From NCBI RefSeq assembly GCF_000170955.2, contig NZ_ABCY02000001.1, forward strand, positions 849,295-913,294: DNA of 64,000 nucleotides, given 5' to 3'. A program made the position numbers and the translations under genes. The notes under the pieces are model-generated. The model saw only the letters and a program-made list of their open reading frames with translations. It made no database searches and was not told the DNA's origin. Of this stretch, positions 1 to 9,518 are shown piece by piece; position 1 is the stretch's first letter, and the number at the start of each line of letters is the position of its first letter. Source of the stretch: Borreliella valaisiana VS116. Its GTDB lineage: Bacteria; Spirochaetota; Spirochaetia; Borreliales; Borreliaceae.

Positions 1-343
1 AGGTACTTATATTAGGAGCATTGCAAGAGATTTAGCTTATTCTTTAAATTCTTGCGCGTATGTTACCAATTTAAAAAGAACCAAAATAGGTATGTTTAAA
101 TTAAAAGATTCCACATTATGTAAAAATTTGAGTAAAACTTCCTTGATTAGTTTAGAATCTTCAATATGTTTTGAAAAGGTTTGCATTGATTCTAGCAAGA
201 TAAATCTTGTTAAAAATGGAGTTTATATTGAAATTCAAATCAATATTAATGAATTTAAGATTTTAAAATCCAGAGCGGGGGAAATATTAGCGGTCATTGA
301 AGGAATAGGTTTAAATAAATATAAATATGTTATTATATTTTAA
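1..343 (+). CDS. truB: tRNA pseudouridine(55) synthase TruB, C-terminal part
   Basis: This is the 3' end of a gene that begins before the window; the open frame runs from base 2. TruB makes pseudouridine 55 in the T loop of tRNAs. The first residues read GTYIRSIARDLAYSL and then NLKRTKIGMF, which match the conserved GTYIRSLARDLG and LRRTRVG segments that follow the catalytic domain in TruB. The remaining roughly 80 residues are a diverged C-terminal region. The ATG at 92 is internal, not a start. truB upstream of rpsO and pnp is a common bacterial order (rbfA-truB-rpsO-pnp), which supports the call. Confidence 0.88.
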   Translation, partial: GTYIRSIARDLAYSLNSCAYVTNLKRTKIGMFKLKDSTLCKNLSKTSLISLESSICFEKVCIDSSKINLVKNGVYIEIQININEFKILKSRAGEILAVIEGIGLNKYKYVIIF

Positions 344-413
344 TTCTATATTTGTTTTTTTAAAAAATTTAATAATTTTTTAAAAAAAATAATCTTAAAA
401 GGGTAAATTGTTT

Positions 414-442
414 TTGTGATTTTTAAGAAAAAATATTATAAT
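414..442 (+). promoter_or_regulatory. Candidate sigma-70 promoter of rpsO-pnp
   Basis: A TTGTGA box at 414-419 and a perfect TATAAT at 437-442 are separated by 17 bases. They lie in the 174-base gap between truB and rpsO and would give a leader of about 70 bases for rpsO. The call is based on box match and spacing only. Confidence 0.5.
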
Positions 443-464
443 CTACCGTAGTAGTTTAGTTTAA

Positions 465-500
465 ATTATAGCAAGAGGTTTGTTAGAGCTTTGCTATAAT
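465..500 (+). promoter_or_regulatory. Inverted repeat in the rpsO leader, possible S15 autoregulatory structure
   Basis: ATTATAGCAA at 465-474 is the exact reverse complement of TTGCTATAAT at 491-500, giving a 10-bp stem with a 16-base loop. It ends 6 bases before the AGGAG ribosome site (507-511) of rpsO. In several bacteria S15 represses its own translation by binding a leader structure. That this hairpin does so is inference from its position. Confidence 0.4.
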
Positions 501-517
501 GGTATAGGAGTTGCTTT

Positions 518-784
518 ATGATAGATAAAAAGCAAAAGCAAAGAATAGTTTCTGAATTTGGGAAAAATGAAAGTGATACTGGTTCTGTTGGGGTTCAAAT
601 TGCACTTATTACAGGTAGAATAAAGTATTTAACTGAACATTTAAAGATAAATAAAAAAGACCATAGCTCAAAAAGGGGCTTGTTAAAGTTGGTAGGGCAA
701 AGACGAAGCTTATTGCGGTATTACCAGAAAAAAGATTTAGAAGCTTATAGGATATTGATATCCAAACTTGGTCTTAGAAAATAA
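518..784 (+). CDS. rpsO: 30S ribosomal protein S15
   Basis: S15 binds the central domain of 16S rRNA early in 30S assembly and contributes to a bridge with the 50S subunit. The product is 88 residues, the usual length (89 in E. coli). It keeps the family pattern: the DTGS motif near residue 20, the [16 protein letters not shown] helix, the [19 protein letters not shown] core and the LRYYQKKD segment. An AGGAG site precedes the ATG by a normal distance. pnp follows after 14 bases, as in many bacteria, so the two are probably cotranscribed from the promoter at 414-442. Confidence 0.97.
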   Translation: MIDKKQKQRIVSEFGKNESDTGSVGVQIALITGRIKYLTEHLKINKKDHSSKRGLLKLVGQRRSLLRYYQKKDLEAYRILISKLGLRK

Positions 785-798
785 AAAGAGGTTGAATT

Positions 799-2967
799 TT
801 GAGGAAAATATTAAAGTTGAAAGTAGGCAGAGACGAGTTAGTATTTGAGACTGGACTTATGGCTAAGCAGGCTAATGGTTCGGTTCTTGCAACTTATGGA
901 GGATCTTCTGTTCTTGCGACTGTTTGTTGTTCAAGCAATGTGAGAGAAGATTTAGATTTTGTCCCTCTTTCTGTTGAATATAATGAAAAATATTATGCAG
1001 CTGGCAAGATTCCAGGAGGATTTATAAAAAGAGAGGGAAAGCCAAAGGATAAAGAAATACTTGTTTCTAGATTAATAGATAGACCAATGAGACCTCTTTT
1101 TGATAAAAGATTTGGTCGAGAAATTCAAGTAATTCCTACGACTTTAGCTACAGATCAGCTCAATCCCCCTGATATTGTTGGAATGAATGCTGCTTTTACG
1201 GCAGTTTTTTTATCAGATATTCCGTTTAGTGGTCCAATTGCAGCTGTTAGAATGGTTTATTTGAATGGTGAATTTATAGTAAATCCTTCCTTTGAAGAGA
1301 TTCATGATTCTGATCTTGATATTGTTGTTGCGGGAAGTTTAAATGGAATTACAATGGTAGAAGGCGGTGCTAATGAGGTTAGTGAGGATATATTGCTATC
1401 AGCAATAGATGGTGCACATGAATATATTAAACAAATTTGCAATGCTCAAAAAGAATTTTTAGAGATTGTAGGCAAAAAGGAAAAACTTCCTTTAGCTTTT
1501 GAAGAAAAAATATTTGAATTTAAAGAAGAGCTTAGAGATTTTGTTTATTCTGATCTTAAAGAAGCTTGTTTTGTTAAGGGAAAGCTTAACAGAGATAAAG
1601 CTATAACTTTGCTGCGAAATAAGTCTTATGAGCATTTTTCTTCTCTTGAAAAGTTGACTGATAGTAATGAACCCCTTTTTAATAGAGCTTTTGATGATTT
1701 TGAGAAGGAGATTGTTAGAAATTCTATTCTTAACGATAAGATTAGAACAGATGGTAGAACTCCTAATGAAATAAGAGATATTATTGCAGAAGTTGATATT
1801 TTAAGTAGAACGCATGGATCTGCGCTTTTTACAAGAGGGGAGACGCAAGCTTTAGCAGTAACTACTCTTGGTACAAGCATTGATGAGCAAATAATGGATG
1901 ATATTGATGGCGATAAGCGTCTTAATTTTATGCTTCATTACAATTTTCCTCCATTTTCAGTTGGTGAAACTGGCAGACTTATGACTGGTAGGCGAGAGAT
2001 TGGTCATGGTCATTTAGCTCAAAGAGCTTTAGAATCAATGGTTCCTGGGAAAAACGATTTTCCTTATACCATTAGAGTAGTTTCTGAGATTTTGGAGTCT
2101 AACGGATCTTCATCAATGGCTACTGTTTGTGCTGGGAGCATGTCTTTAATGTCTGCCGGGGTTCCTGTTAAAAGGCAAGTTGCGGGAATAGCCATGGGGC
2201 TTATTAGTGAAGGGGATAAATATGTGGTTTTAAGTGACATTCTTGGGGAAGAAGATCATTTAGGTGATATGGACTTTAAAGTGGCTGGTACAAAAAATGG
2301 AATTACTGGATTTCAAATGGATATTAAAATTGAAAATGTTACTAAAAATTTAATGCGAGATGCCCTTGAGCAGGCAAGAGTAGGTAGGATACACATACTG
2401 TCTATTATGGATGCTGTAATTTCGGATTCAAGAGTTGGTATATCTAAGTATGCTCCAAAAATTATTCAGTTGCAAATTGATATTGATAAGATATCTCTTG
2501 TAATAGGGTCTACTGGAAAAACCGTTAAGGCCATAACAGATGAATTTGAAGTTAAGGTTCAAATTGAGCAAAATGGAAAAATTATTCTTTTCGGCGATGA
2601 TGATTTTAAAATGCAAAAGGCCAAAGAAAAAATAGAAAGTATTGTAAGGGAACCAAAGATAGGTGAAGTTTATGAAGGAATTGTTAAAAAGATTAATAGC
2701 TTTGGAGCTTTTATTGAACTTACTCCCACAAAGGAAGGATTTTTAAGTACTCGTTTGAAATCTAGAGATAACAAGTATGGTTCTGGAAGATTTGGAAATA
2801 GCAATAGATATTCAAGATTTGGTGGTGGGGGAGATAATATAAGGGGTAATGCAGGGTTAGTTCGACCCTCAAAATTAGAAGAAGGTCAGCGAGTTAAAGT
2901 TAGAATAATTGATATAGACAAATTCGGAAAAATTGATCTTGAAATTGTTAGAGATAAAGATTATTAA
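799..2967 (+). CDS. pnp: Polyribonucleotide nucleotidyltransferase (PNPase)
   Basis: PNPase degrades RNA phosphorolytically from the 3' end and can also add nucleotides. The 722 residues hold two RNase PH domains (about 10-230 and 310-540), a KH domain with the [12 protein letters not shown] loop (about 555-615) and an S1 domain (about 620-720). The FFRREGKP-type phosphate region is represented by [14 protein letters not shown]. The start is TTG, 7 bases after AGAGG. Oddity: the S1 domain is interrupted near residues 655-690 by a Gly, Arg, Asn and Ser-rich stretch ([17 protein letters not shown]). The next gene begins 7 bases downstream. Confidence 0.97.
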   Translation: MRKILKLKVGRDELVFETGLMAKQANGSVLATYGGSSVLATVCCSSNVREDLDFVPLSVEYNEKYYAAGKIPGGFIKREGKPKDKEILVSRLIDRPMRPLFDKRFGREIQVIPTTLATDQLNPPDIVGMNAAFTAVFLSDIPFSGPIAAVRMVYLNGEFIVNPSFEEIHDSDLDIVVAGSLNGITMVEGGANEVSEDILLSAIDGAHEYIKQICNAQKEFLEIVGKKEKLPLAFEEKIFEFKEELRDFVYSDLKEACFVKGKLNRDKAITLLRNKSYEHFSSLEKLTDSNEPLFNRAFDDFEKEIVRNSILNDKIRTDGRTPNEIRDIIAEVDILSRTHGSALFTRGETQALAVTTLGTSIDEQIMDDIDGDKRLNFMLHYNFPPFSVGETGRLMTGRREIGHGHLAQRALESMVPGKNDFPYTIRVVSEILESNGSSSMATVCAGSMSLMSAGVPVKRQVAGIAMGLISEGDKYVVLSDILGEEDHLGDMDFKVAGTKNGITGFQMDIKIENVTKNLMRDALEQARVGRIHILSIMDAVISDSRVGISKYAPKIIQLQIDIDKISLVIGSTGKTVKAITDEFEVKVQIEQNGKIILFGDDDFKMQKAKEKIESIVREPKIGEVYEGIVKKINSFGAFIELTPTKEGFLSTRLKSRDNKYGSGRFGNSNRYSRFGGGGDNIRGNAGLVRPSKLEEGQRVKVRIIDIDKFGKIDLEIVRDKDY

Positions 2968-2973
2968 AATAAT

Positions 2974-4521
2974 ATGAAATTTGTTTTGAGTAATTTATTT
3001 AAAGGTCGCCTTATATGCTTTGTCTTGTTTTTTTCCTGTCTTACTACAAATGGATCTATTCAAGATTCTCATATTAGTGATCTTGTAGAGGAAAAAAAAG
3101 AAGTAGTTATTATTGGTAATAATAATAATGTTATCAATAAGAGTGAATTTAAAAGAGACAATGTTGTCAATGAGAGTAAATTTAAAAGAGACTATTTAAT
3201 AGGATTAAAAGATAATGAATCTTTTTTTCTTAGTAATGCTTTTTTAAAAGAAGATAATATTTATTTTAAAAAAGCTAGAGAAAGTTATGCTAAGAAAAAT
3301 ATTGGCTTGACAAACTATTATTTGAATAAAATAATAACTAATGAGAATCAGCATGGCAGAGAATTGCTAGCTAAGGCAAATTTGTTTTTTGGATATGTGA
3401 ATTATGAGAATGGTTTTTATGATCTTTCTGAATATAATTTTGACCTATTTTTAAAAAATTATAAATATTCTCATGCCAGTTTAAGATCAGCTGAATTAAA
3501 ATATCTTATTAAAGAAAAATCAGATGCAATTTCTGCATTTAAAGAGATTAATGAATTTTCTATTTCAGGTTATGACAAAGAGATTTATGATTTTTTAAGT
3601 AATAAGCTTGGGGTAAGTCATTTAAACTTAGAATCTTTAGGATTTCTTGACAATAGCGTTTTTGATGTATTTGTCTTTAATGAGAATATATTTGTAACTA
3701 ATATATTGGGTGGTCTTTTAAGATATAATATTAAAAAAAATGATTGTAAAATCTACCTTAAAGACAAGAAAAGCATTTTTTTAAATGGCATTAGGGGTTT
3801 TGCTGATTATAATGGAACAATTTATATTGGGGGTAAAAATGTTGTTTATTATATAGATGATGCTGATGGAGATTTAAAGCAAATAAAGTCTCCTGATAAT
3901 GCTGATTTTAGTAATATACAAGTTTTGCTTGGTGTTAAAAATGGAATATTTGTTGGTACTTTAAATTCTGGGTTATGGTTTTATGATTTAAAAAATTGGA
4001 AAAACATACCACTTGGATCTAATAAAATTTCTTCAATGTGTCTTGATAGTTTAAAAAATTTATTATTGGTTGGAACGGTTGATAAGGCTATTTATAGTAT
4101 TAATGTCGATAATTTGAAAAAGATTAAACATTTGGATTTTTTTAGCAAGAACGATAATGAAAAAAATATTAATTTTATAAAAGGATATAAAGATAGCTAT
4201 TTTGTTGGGACATATGGAGGGGGGCTTTTTGAATTAAATTTAAATAAAAATAACTATAAAAAGCATGTTATTGCTAATAATATTGATGTTAATTATTTTA
4301 TGGATATGGAGATTAAAGATAAAAAATTGTTGTTTGCAACCTTTGATCACGGGCTATTGATTTATGATTATGAAAATGACAATTGGGATTATTTTGGTCC
4401 TAATAATGGGCTTCTTAATTTAAATTTAATAAAAGTTTCTAGATTTGAAAATTATGTTATATTGGGTACTCTTAATAATGGCTTGGTTTTTGTAGATGAA
4501 AATATTAAAAAACAGTTATGA
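2974..4521 (+). CDS. Exported protein with TPR-like N-terminus and beta-propeller-like repeats
   Basis: A 515-residue protein with an N-terminal hydrophobic segment (about residues 12-26, FVLFFSC). It could be a signal peptide, or a lipoprotein signal with the Cys near residue 22. Residues about 80-200 look helical and TPR-like. From about 205 onward short repeats recur in the style of GVKNGIFVGTLNSGLWFYD, FVGTYGGGLFELN and LFATFDHGLLIYDYEN. These resemble the blades of two-component-regulator or sensor beta-propellers. No catalytic motif was seen. It begins 7 bases after pnp and its end overlaps lptF by 26 bases. It matches a conserved Borrelia hypothetical protein (BB0806 by position). The function is unknown. 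Confidence 0.75.
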   Translation: MKFVLSNLFKGRLICFVLFFSCLTTNGSIQDSHISDLVEEKKEVVIIGNNNNVINKSEFKRDNVVNESKFKRDYLIGLKDNESFFLSNAFLKEDNIYFKKARESYAKKNIGLTNYYLNKIITNENQHGRELLAKANLFFGYVNYENGFYDLSEYNFDLFLKNYKYSHASLRSAELKYLIKEKSDAISAFKEINEFSISGYDKEIYDFLSNKLGVSHLNLESLGFLDNSVFDVFVFNENIFVTNILGGLLRYNIKKNDCKIYLKDKKSIFLNGIRGFADYNGTIYIGGKNVVYYIDDADGDLKQIKSPDNADFSNIQVLLGVKNGIFVGTLNSGLWFYDLKNWKNIPLGSNKISSMCLDSLKNLLLVGTVDKAIYSINVDNLKKIKHLDFFSKNDNEKNINFIKGYKDSYFVGTYGGGLFELNLNKNNYKKHVIANNIDVNYFMDMEIKDKKLLFATFDHGLLIYDYENDNWDYFGPNNGLLNLNLIKVSRFENYVILGTLNNGLVFVDENIKKQL

Positions 4522-5785
4522 GTCTTACATAATTACTGAATTTTTTAAATATTTTTTGATTACTTTTTTATTTTTCTTTTTCGTATTTTTTATAAATCAA
4601 ATTTTATTCTTTATGAGAATACTTCTTCAAAATTATGTTCCCTTTTTTAAAGCTTTTGTTTTTATCGTATATTCTCTTCCTATGGTGATTGCGCTTTCTC
4701 CCCCTTTTGCTTCTTTGATTTCAGTAATTCTTACTATTCATAAATTCAAGATTCATAATGAAATTTTAGCTTTTCGTTCAATTGGTATATCAATTTTTGA
4801 TTTACTTGTCCCATTTTTTAAATTAGGAGTAGTTATTGCTTTTATATCTTTTATATCTAATGATATTTTACTTCCACTTGGATCTATTGGTAGGTTAAAA
4901 ATCTTTAATGAAATAAAAGAAGAAATTCCTCATTTGGTATTAAAACCTTATTCAAGCAAACAGTATGGAGATTTAATTTTTGTTTCTGGTGAGAAATCGG
5001 AAAATGGTTATAAAAATGTAACTTTTTTTGATAGTACTGGACTTAAGGGATTTGATAGAATATTTATGGCAAAAAATCTTGATATTAGAAAAGAAAATTT
5101 TCAAGTTTATTTTATTTTAAATGATGTTCTGTCTATTGCTTTAACAGACAGTGAGAGTGGATTTTATGATTATTTTTATGCAGATGAGATGAAATATTCA
5201 ATTGATCAGGTTACATTTAGTGATAGTTTTTTATTAAATTATGTAACTCCTTCGCAAATGAGCATGAGAGATGTTATAAAATTAATTAAAAAGCAAAATA
5301 ATTTAATTGCAGATTCAAATATAAAAAATAATCTAGAAGGGGATTTTTTAAGTTTAAATTTTTCAAATCTTTATTTGAATTATTTATACAATCAAAATTA
5401 TTACGTGGATGAATCTTATGTCTTTGAAAATTTAAACTACATGTATAATTTAAATTTAAATTTTAAACCTTATCAAGATAAAAGTATGATTCAAAATTTG
5501 GCTTTGTTTAATCTTGAATTTTATCAAAAAATTAGTTTGCCACTTTCAGTTTTATTTTTCATTTTTTTGGCTTTTTCAATGGGAATGTATTCTAATAGAA
5601 AGTATTCTATTATTCTTGAGCTTGTAATTTCAATTATTGTTTGTGTTTTTTATTGGGTGATGTTTATTGGCGGAAAGGTTTATACTGTGCAGTATGCACC
5701 AAATCCTATTGTTGTTACTATTTTGCCCAATTTGATTTTAATTGTTGCAGGAGCAATTCTCTTTTTGAGATTATTAAAAAAATGA
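4496..5785 (+). CDS. lptF: LptF/LptG-family permease (first of pair)
   Basis: LptF and LptG are the inner-membrane half of the ABC machine that extracts LPS and feeds it to the Lpt bridge. The 429-residue protein has the family layout. Three N-terminal membrane segments (about 15-40, 50-80, 100-125) come first, then a large periplasmic beta-jellyroll-like domain (about 130-340) and three C-terminal segments (about 350-428). It overlaps the next permease by 4 bases (ATGA), so the two are translationally coupled. Borrelia makes no LPS, so the cargo must differ. The assignment F versus G is by order only. The start is the first ATG of the frame, with a weak ribosome site. Confidence 0.82.
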   Translation: MKILKNSYESYIITEFFKYFLITFLFFFFVFFINQILFFMRILLQNYVPFFKAFVFIVYSLPMVIALSPPFASLISVILTIHKFKIHNEILAFRSIGISIFDLLVPFFKLGVVIAFISFISNDILLPLGSIGRLKIFNEIKEEIPHLVLKPYSSKQYGDLIFVSGEKSENGYKNVTFFDSTGLKGFDRIFMAKNLDIRKENFQVYFILNDVLSIALTDSESGFYDYFYADEMKYSIDQVTFSDSFLLNYVTPSQMSMRDVIKLIKKQNNLIADSNIKNNLEGDFLSLNFSNLYLNYLYNQNYYVDESYVFENLNYMYNLNLNFKPYQDKSMIQNLALFNLEFYQKISLPLSVLFFIFLAFSMGMYSNRKYSIILELVISIIVCVFYWVMFIGGKVYTVQYAPNPIVVTILPNLILIVAGAILFLRLLKK

Positions 5786-6849
5786 AAATAGATAAGCTTT
5801 TTGTAAGAAACATCATTCTTACTTTTTTATCCATGAACTTACTTTTTATGGTTTTAATTATGCTTGGTGATTTATTTGTCAATCTTCTAAATTATCTTGA
5901 AAAGGATATTGGTTTTAAGGATATTCTTTATATTTATTATTTGTATTTGCCAAAAGCTTTCTCAGATGGAGTCGCTTTATCTTTTCTTTTTGCTATTTCC
6001 AATCTTATTGGTAATCTTTCTATGAGAAATGAAATAATAGGTCTTTTTAGTTGTGGAGTTTCACTTACCAGAATATTAAGGCCAATCATTTTGATTAGTG
6101 TATTTATTTCGGCTGCTCTTTTCTTTTTTGATAATTATTTAGTAATAGATACTGTAGCAAGAAGAGATATTCTTATTAAGAATAGCATTGGTGATAGTAG
6201 ATCTATTGATAAAACTATAATAATTAGAGATCTTGCTAGGGAAATTTATAATATTAAATCTTATGATATTGATGAAAATACTTTTTCTAACTTAATGATT
6301 ATAATTAAGGACAATAAAGATGAGTTTCAAAAAAGGTATGATATAAATAAAGCTGAATGGAAGAATGATAAATGGAAACTACATGACATTAGAGAGTTTG
6401 TTAAGGTTGGTAAAAAAATTAAGGAGAATGCCTACGATGTTCTTGATGGAACAGGAATTATTAAGTTAGAGCCTGATTACATAAGAACTGTGATGCTCTC
6501 GTCAAAGGCATTAAATTTCACTAAACTTATTAATTGGATAAATTTTCTCAAAACTGAACAGTTAAATTATTCTGATGCATTGTTTGATTTGTTAAATAGG
6601 ATATTCTTTTCATTTAGATTGATTCTTCTTAGCTTTACTGTTGGGTTTATTGCTCTTGCTCTTAAAAAAAATATTTTTATACTCAGTTTATTAAATAGCA
6701 TTGCTTTTGCTGTTGTTTATGTCATTTCTATTGTAATTTTTAATTTTTTAGCGGATCTTGGTTATTTACATATATATGTGGCAAGTTCTTTTACAACTAT
6801 ATTTTTTTTGATTATTAATTTTTTTGTTTATAGGATTGTTAGGAAGTAA
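5782..6849 (+). CDS. lptG: LptF/LptG-family permease (second of pair)
   Basis: A 355-residue partner of the preceding permease with the same layout: three N-terminal membrane segments, a soluble middle (about 120-270) and three C-terminal membrane segments. The open frame extends to a TTG at 5641. That extension lies inside lptF and encodes a Cys-rich, implausible peptide. The ATG at 5782, which overlaps the lptF stop codon as ATGA, is therefore the better start. The partner ATPase (LptB) is not in the window. The F/G assignment is tentative. Confidence 0.82.
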   Translation: MKIDKLFVRNIILTFLSMNLLFMVLIMLGDLFVNLLNYLEKDIGFKDILYIYYLYLPKAFSDGVALSFLFAISNLIGNLSMRNEIIGLFSCGVSLTRILRPIILISVFISAALFFFDNYLVIDTVARRDILIKNSIGDSRSIDKTIIIRDLAREIYNIKSYDIDENTFSNLMIIIKDNKDEFQKRYDINKAEWKNDKWKLHDIREFVKVGKKIKENAYDVLDGTGIIKLEPDYIRTVMLSSKALNFTKLINWINFLKTEQLNYSDALFDLLNRIFFSFRLILLSFTVGFIALALKKNIFILSLLNSIAFAVVYVISIVIFNFLADLGYLHIYVASSFTTIFFLIINFFVYRIVRK

Positions 6850-6877
6850 TATATTAATGATTATTTAGGATGTTTAT

Positions 6878-8005
6878 ATGTTTAACGTAATTAAGAATGA
6901 CAAACATTCTAGTGCAAGGGTTGGATTTCTAAATCTTCCTCACGGCAGGGTGGATACTCCTTGTTTTATGCCAGTTGGTACTTTGGGGGCAATGAAGGGA
7001 TTAAAACATGCTGTTCTTGAGAAATTAGAATGTAATTTGATGCTTGCAAATACTTACCATCTATATTTAAGACCGGGAATTAAAACTATTGAAAAATATG
7101 GTGGTCTACATAATTTTACAACTTGGAATAAAAATTTTTTAACTGATTCGGGTGGATTTCAGGTATTTTCTCTTTCTGGTCTAAGAAAAATTGATCTAAA
7201 AGGTGTACATTTTAAGTCTCATCTAGATGGATCGTATCATTATTTTACTCCTGAAGGAGTATTTGCCATGCAAGAAATTTTTGGCAGCGATATTATTATG
7301 CCACTTGATATTTGCAGTTCTTATGGGATTGATTATAATGAAGCCAATTTATATACAAATATTACAACCAATTGGGCTCGTAGTACATTCAAATCCTATA
7401 AAAATAAAAAAGAGGGATACAAGGGGCTTTTATTTTTAATAACTCAGGGAAATTTTTTTAAAGATTTAAGGAAAAGAAGCATCAATGATATATTAGAATT
7501 AGACAGTCCAGGCATTGCCATCGGAGGTATTTCTGTTGGCGAGCCAAGAGAAAAATATTTGGAAATTCTTGAATATAGTTCTTTGTTGATACCAAAAGAA
7601 AAACCAAGATATGTAATGGGCATTGGTACTCCCCATTACATACTTGATGCCATATACTATGGCATTGATATTTTTGATTGTGTTAATCCTGCAAGAATTG
7701 CTAGGCATGGGACTCTTTTAACAGATAATGGAATGATGCGCATTGGTAGAAAGGAGTATAAAGACGATACTTCTCCAGTAGAGAAAAATTGTGGTTGTAC
7801 TTTATGTACAAGGTATTCAAGAGGATATTTAAGGCATTTAATAAAATCTAGAGAGCTTTTTGGAATAATTTTGGCAAGTGAGCATAATATTTACTATATG
7901 TTTCGATTGATTTCAAAGATCAGAACCGCAATTCTAAATGATAATTTTTTAAACTTTAGAACTTCATATTTAAAAAAGTATGAAGAGGGAAATTTCGATG
8001 AATAA
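6878..8005 (+). CDS. tgt: tRNA-guanine transglycosylase
   Basis: Tgt exchanges guanine 34 of GUN-anticodon tRNAs for a queuine precursor (preQ1 in most bacteria). The 375 residues show [11 protein letters not shown], the [10 protein letters not shown] segment with the active-site Asp, GGISVGEP, the VMGIGTP strand and [14 protein letters not shown], which carries the nucleophile Asp. The Zn site near the C-terminus is [17 protein letters not shown]. An AGGA site precedes the ATG. It overlaps murJ by 8 bases. I saw no queuosine biosynthesis gene nearby. A VUT/YhhQ-like transporter at 61.0-61.7 kb could supply precursor. Confidence 0.97.
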   Translation: MFNVIKNDKHSSARVGFLNLPHGRVDTPCFMPVGTLGAMKGLKHAVLEKLECNLMLANTYHLYLRPGIKTIEKYGGLHNFTTWNKNFLTDSGGFQVFSLSGLRKIDLKGVHFKSHLDGSYHYFTPEGVFAMQEIFGSDIIMPLDICSSYGIDYNEANLYTNITTNWARSTFKSYKNKKEGYKGLLFLITQGNFFKDLRKRSINDILELDSPGIAIGGISVGEPREKYLEILEYSSLLIPKEKPRYVMGIGTPHYILDAIYYGIDIFDCVNPARIARHGTLLTDNGMMRIGRKEYKDDTSPVEKNCGCTLCTRYSRGYLRHLIKSRELFGIILASEHNIYYMFRLISKIRTAILNDNFLNFRTSYLKKYEEGNFDE

Positions 8006-9518
8006 ATATGTTGTTTCTACAGTTTTGGTCATGATTTCTACCTTTTTTTCACGAATAATAGGGTTTGCAAAGGTAAAGATTTTCTCTTATTATTTTGGCG
8101 CAAATCTTGATGCTGATATTTTTAACTATGTTTTCAATATTCCCAATAATTTACGCAAAATTCTTTCAGAGGGCGCAATGACTTCAGCTTTTTTGCCTGA
8201 ATTTACATATGAAAAAGACAAATCGCACGAAAAAGCCGTTTCTTTTTTCAGAACGGTTGTAACCTTTAATGTTATTTCTATTGGTTTAATTGTTTTAGTT
8301 ATGATTATTTTTTCAAAGCCTATTATTTATTTTCTATCTTATTATAGGGGAGAAAACTTAATTTTTGCAAGTTCTGTATTTAGTTATTTGGTATTATATA
8401 TTTTACTAATAAGTTTATCATCAATTTTCATATCTGTTCTAAATTCATATAAAATTTTTTTTATTCCTTCATTTTCACCTATTATGCTTTCTTTTGGAAT
8501 AATATTAAGCGTATTTTTATTGTATGGCCATTTTGGAATATATAGTGCTGTTATTGGTGTGATTTTTGGGGGGTTTTTACAATTTCTGATTCCGTTTGTA
8601 AATTGTCTTGTTATTGGTTTTGTCTGGAAACCAACATTTTATTTTAGAGAAAAAGTATTTTTAAATTTTTTAAGTAGATGGGTTCGCATGATTTTTGGAT
8701 TTTCTATTTCAATTATTACTCAGCAGATTTCATTTGCATTAGCATCTACTCTTGAAATAGGAAGTGTTTCTATTCTTAGTAATGCTATAGTTTATTATCA
8801 GCTTCCTGTAGGAATTTTTTATATTTCTATTGCAACAGTAATTTTTCCTAAAATGGCAGAGTATGCTGTTTTAGGAAATAATTTAAAATTAAATACTCTT
8901 TTAGTAGATGGAATTAAAATTTTATTATTAATTTTTATTCCGGTGTCTTTTTTGATGTTTATTTGGTCTGATTATATTTTAAATTTATTTCTTATGGGGG
9001 GTAAGTTTTCTATTTATGATACTCAAAAAACAGCAGGTGTTTTGAAGTGTTTTCTTTTAGGATTGCTTTTTTATTCGATGTTTAGTTTTTTTCAAAAATA
9101 TTATTTTTCTATTCGCGATGCAAAAACACCATTTTATTTGAGTGTTTTATTTTCTATTCTTGATATTGTACTTTCTGTTTTTGGTATTAATTATTATGGT
9201 TTGAATGCTTTGGCATTAGCTCAATCTATTTCTTTTATGATTTGTGTAGTTGTTTTTTATTTTATAATATTAAAAAGTGGAGTTAAAATTGATTTAATTG
9301 AGATTTTATTTGTCCTTTTAAAGTCAATTATTACACTTTTTCCTTTATATGCAATTTATTTTTTTTTCCAAAAGTTTCAGTGGGATGTAGGTTTTAGTTT
9401 TAAAAATCTTTATTTTTTAATTGCAGCAGGAGTTGTTAGTATTTTTATTTTGCTTATTTGTTATCCTGTTTTAGGAATAAATAAACTTTTTAGGTTTATT
9501 AGGAGGGATACTTTATGA
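7998..9518 (+). CDS. murJ: Lipid II flippase MurJ
   Basis: MurJ moves the peptidoglycan precursor lipid II across the inner membrane. The 506-residue polytopic protein has about 14 hydrophobic segments and family signatures: [14 protein letters not shown] near the N-terminus, then [23 protein letters not shown], and [17 protein letters not shown] in the second half. An upstream TTG-type extension in the frame (from 7980) is unlikely. The ATG at 7998 follows GAGGG by a suitable distance and overlaps the tgt end. The following gene overlaps by 4 bases. Confidence 0.95.
   Translation: MNKYVVSTVLVMISTFFSRIIGFAKVKIFSYYFGANLDADIFNYVFNIPNNLRKILSEGAMTSAFLPEFTYEKDKSHEKAVSFFRTVVTFNVISIGLIVLVMIIFSKPIIYFLSYYRGENLIFASSVFSYLVLYILLISLSSIFISVLNSYKIFFIPSFSPIMLSFGIILSVFLLYGHFGIYSAVIGVIFGGFLQFLIPFVNCLVIGFVWKPTFYFREKVFLNFLSRWVRMIFGFSISIITQQISFALASTLEIGSVSILSNAIVYYQLPVGIFYISIATVIFPKMAEYAVLGNNLKLNTLLVDGIKILLLIFIPVSFLMFIWSDYILNLFLMGGKFSIYDTQKTAGVLKCFLLGLLFYSMFSFFQKYYFSIRDAKTPFYLSVLFSILDIVLSVFGINYYGLNALALAQSISFMICVVVFYFIILKSGVKIDLIEILFVLLKSIITLFPLYAIYFFFQKFQWDVGFSFKNLYFLIAAGVVSIFILLICYPVLGINKLFRFIRRDTL

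Noticed and set aside
5641..5781. N-terminal extension of lptG from a TTG
   Set aside because: It lies within lptF and encodes an implausible Cys-rich stretch. The ATGA overlap at 5782 is a normal coupled start.
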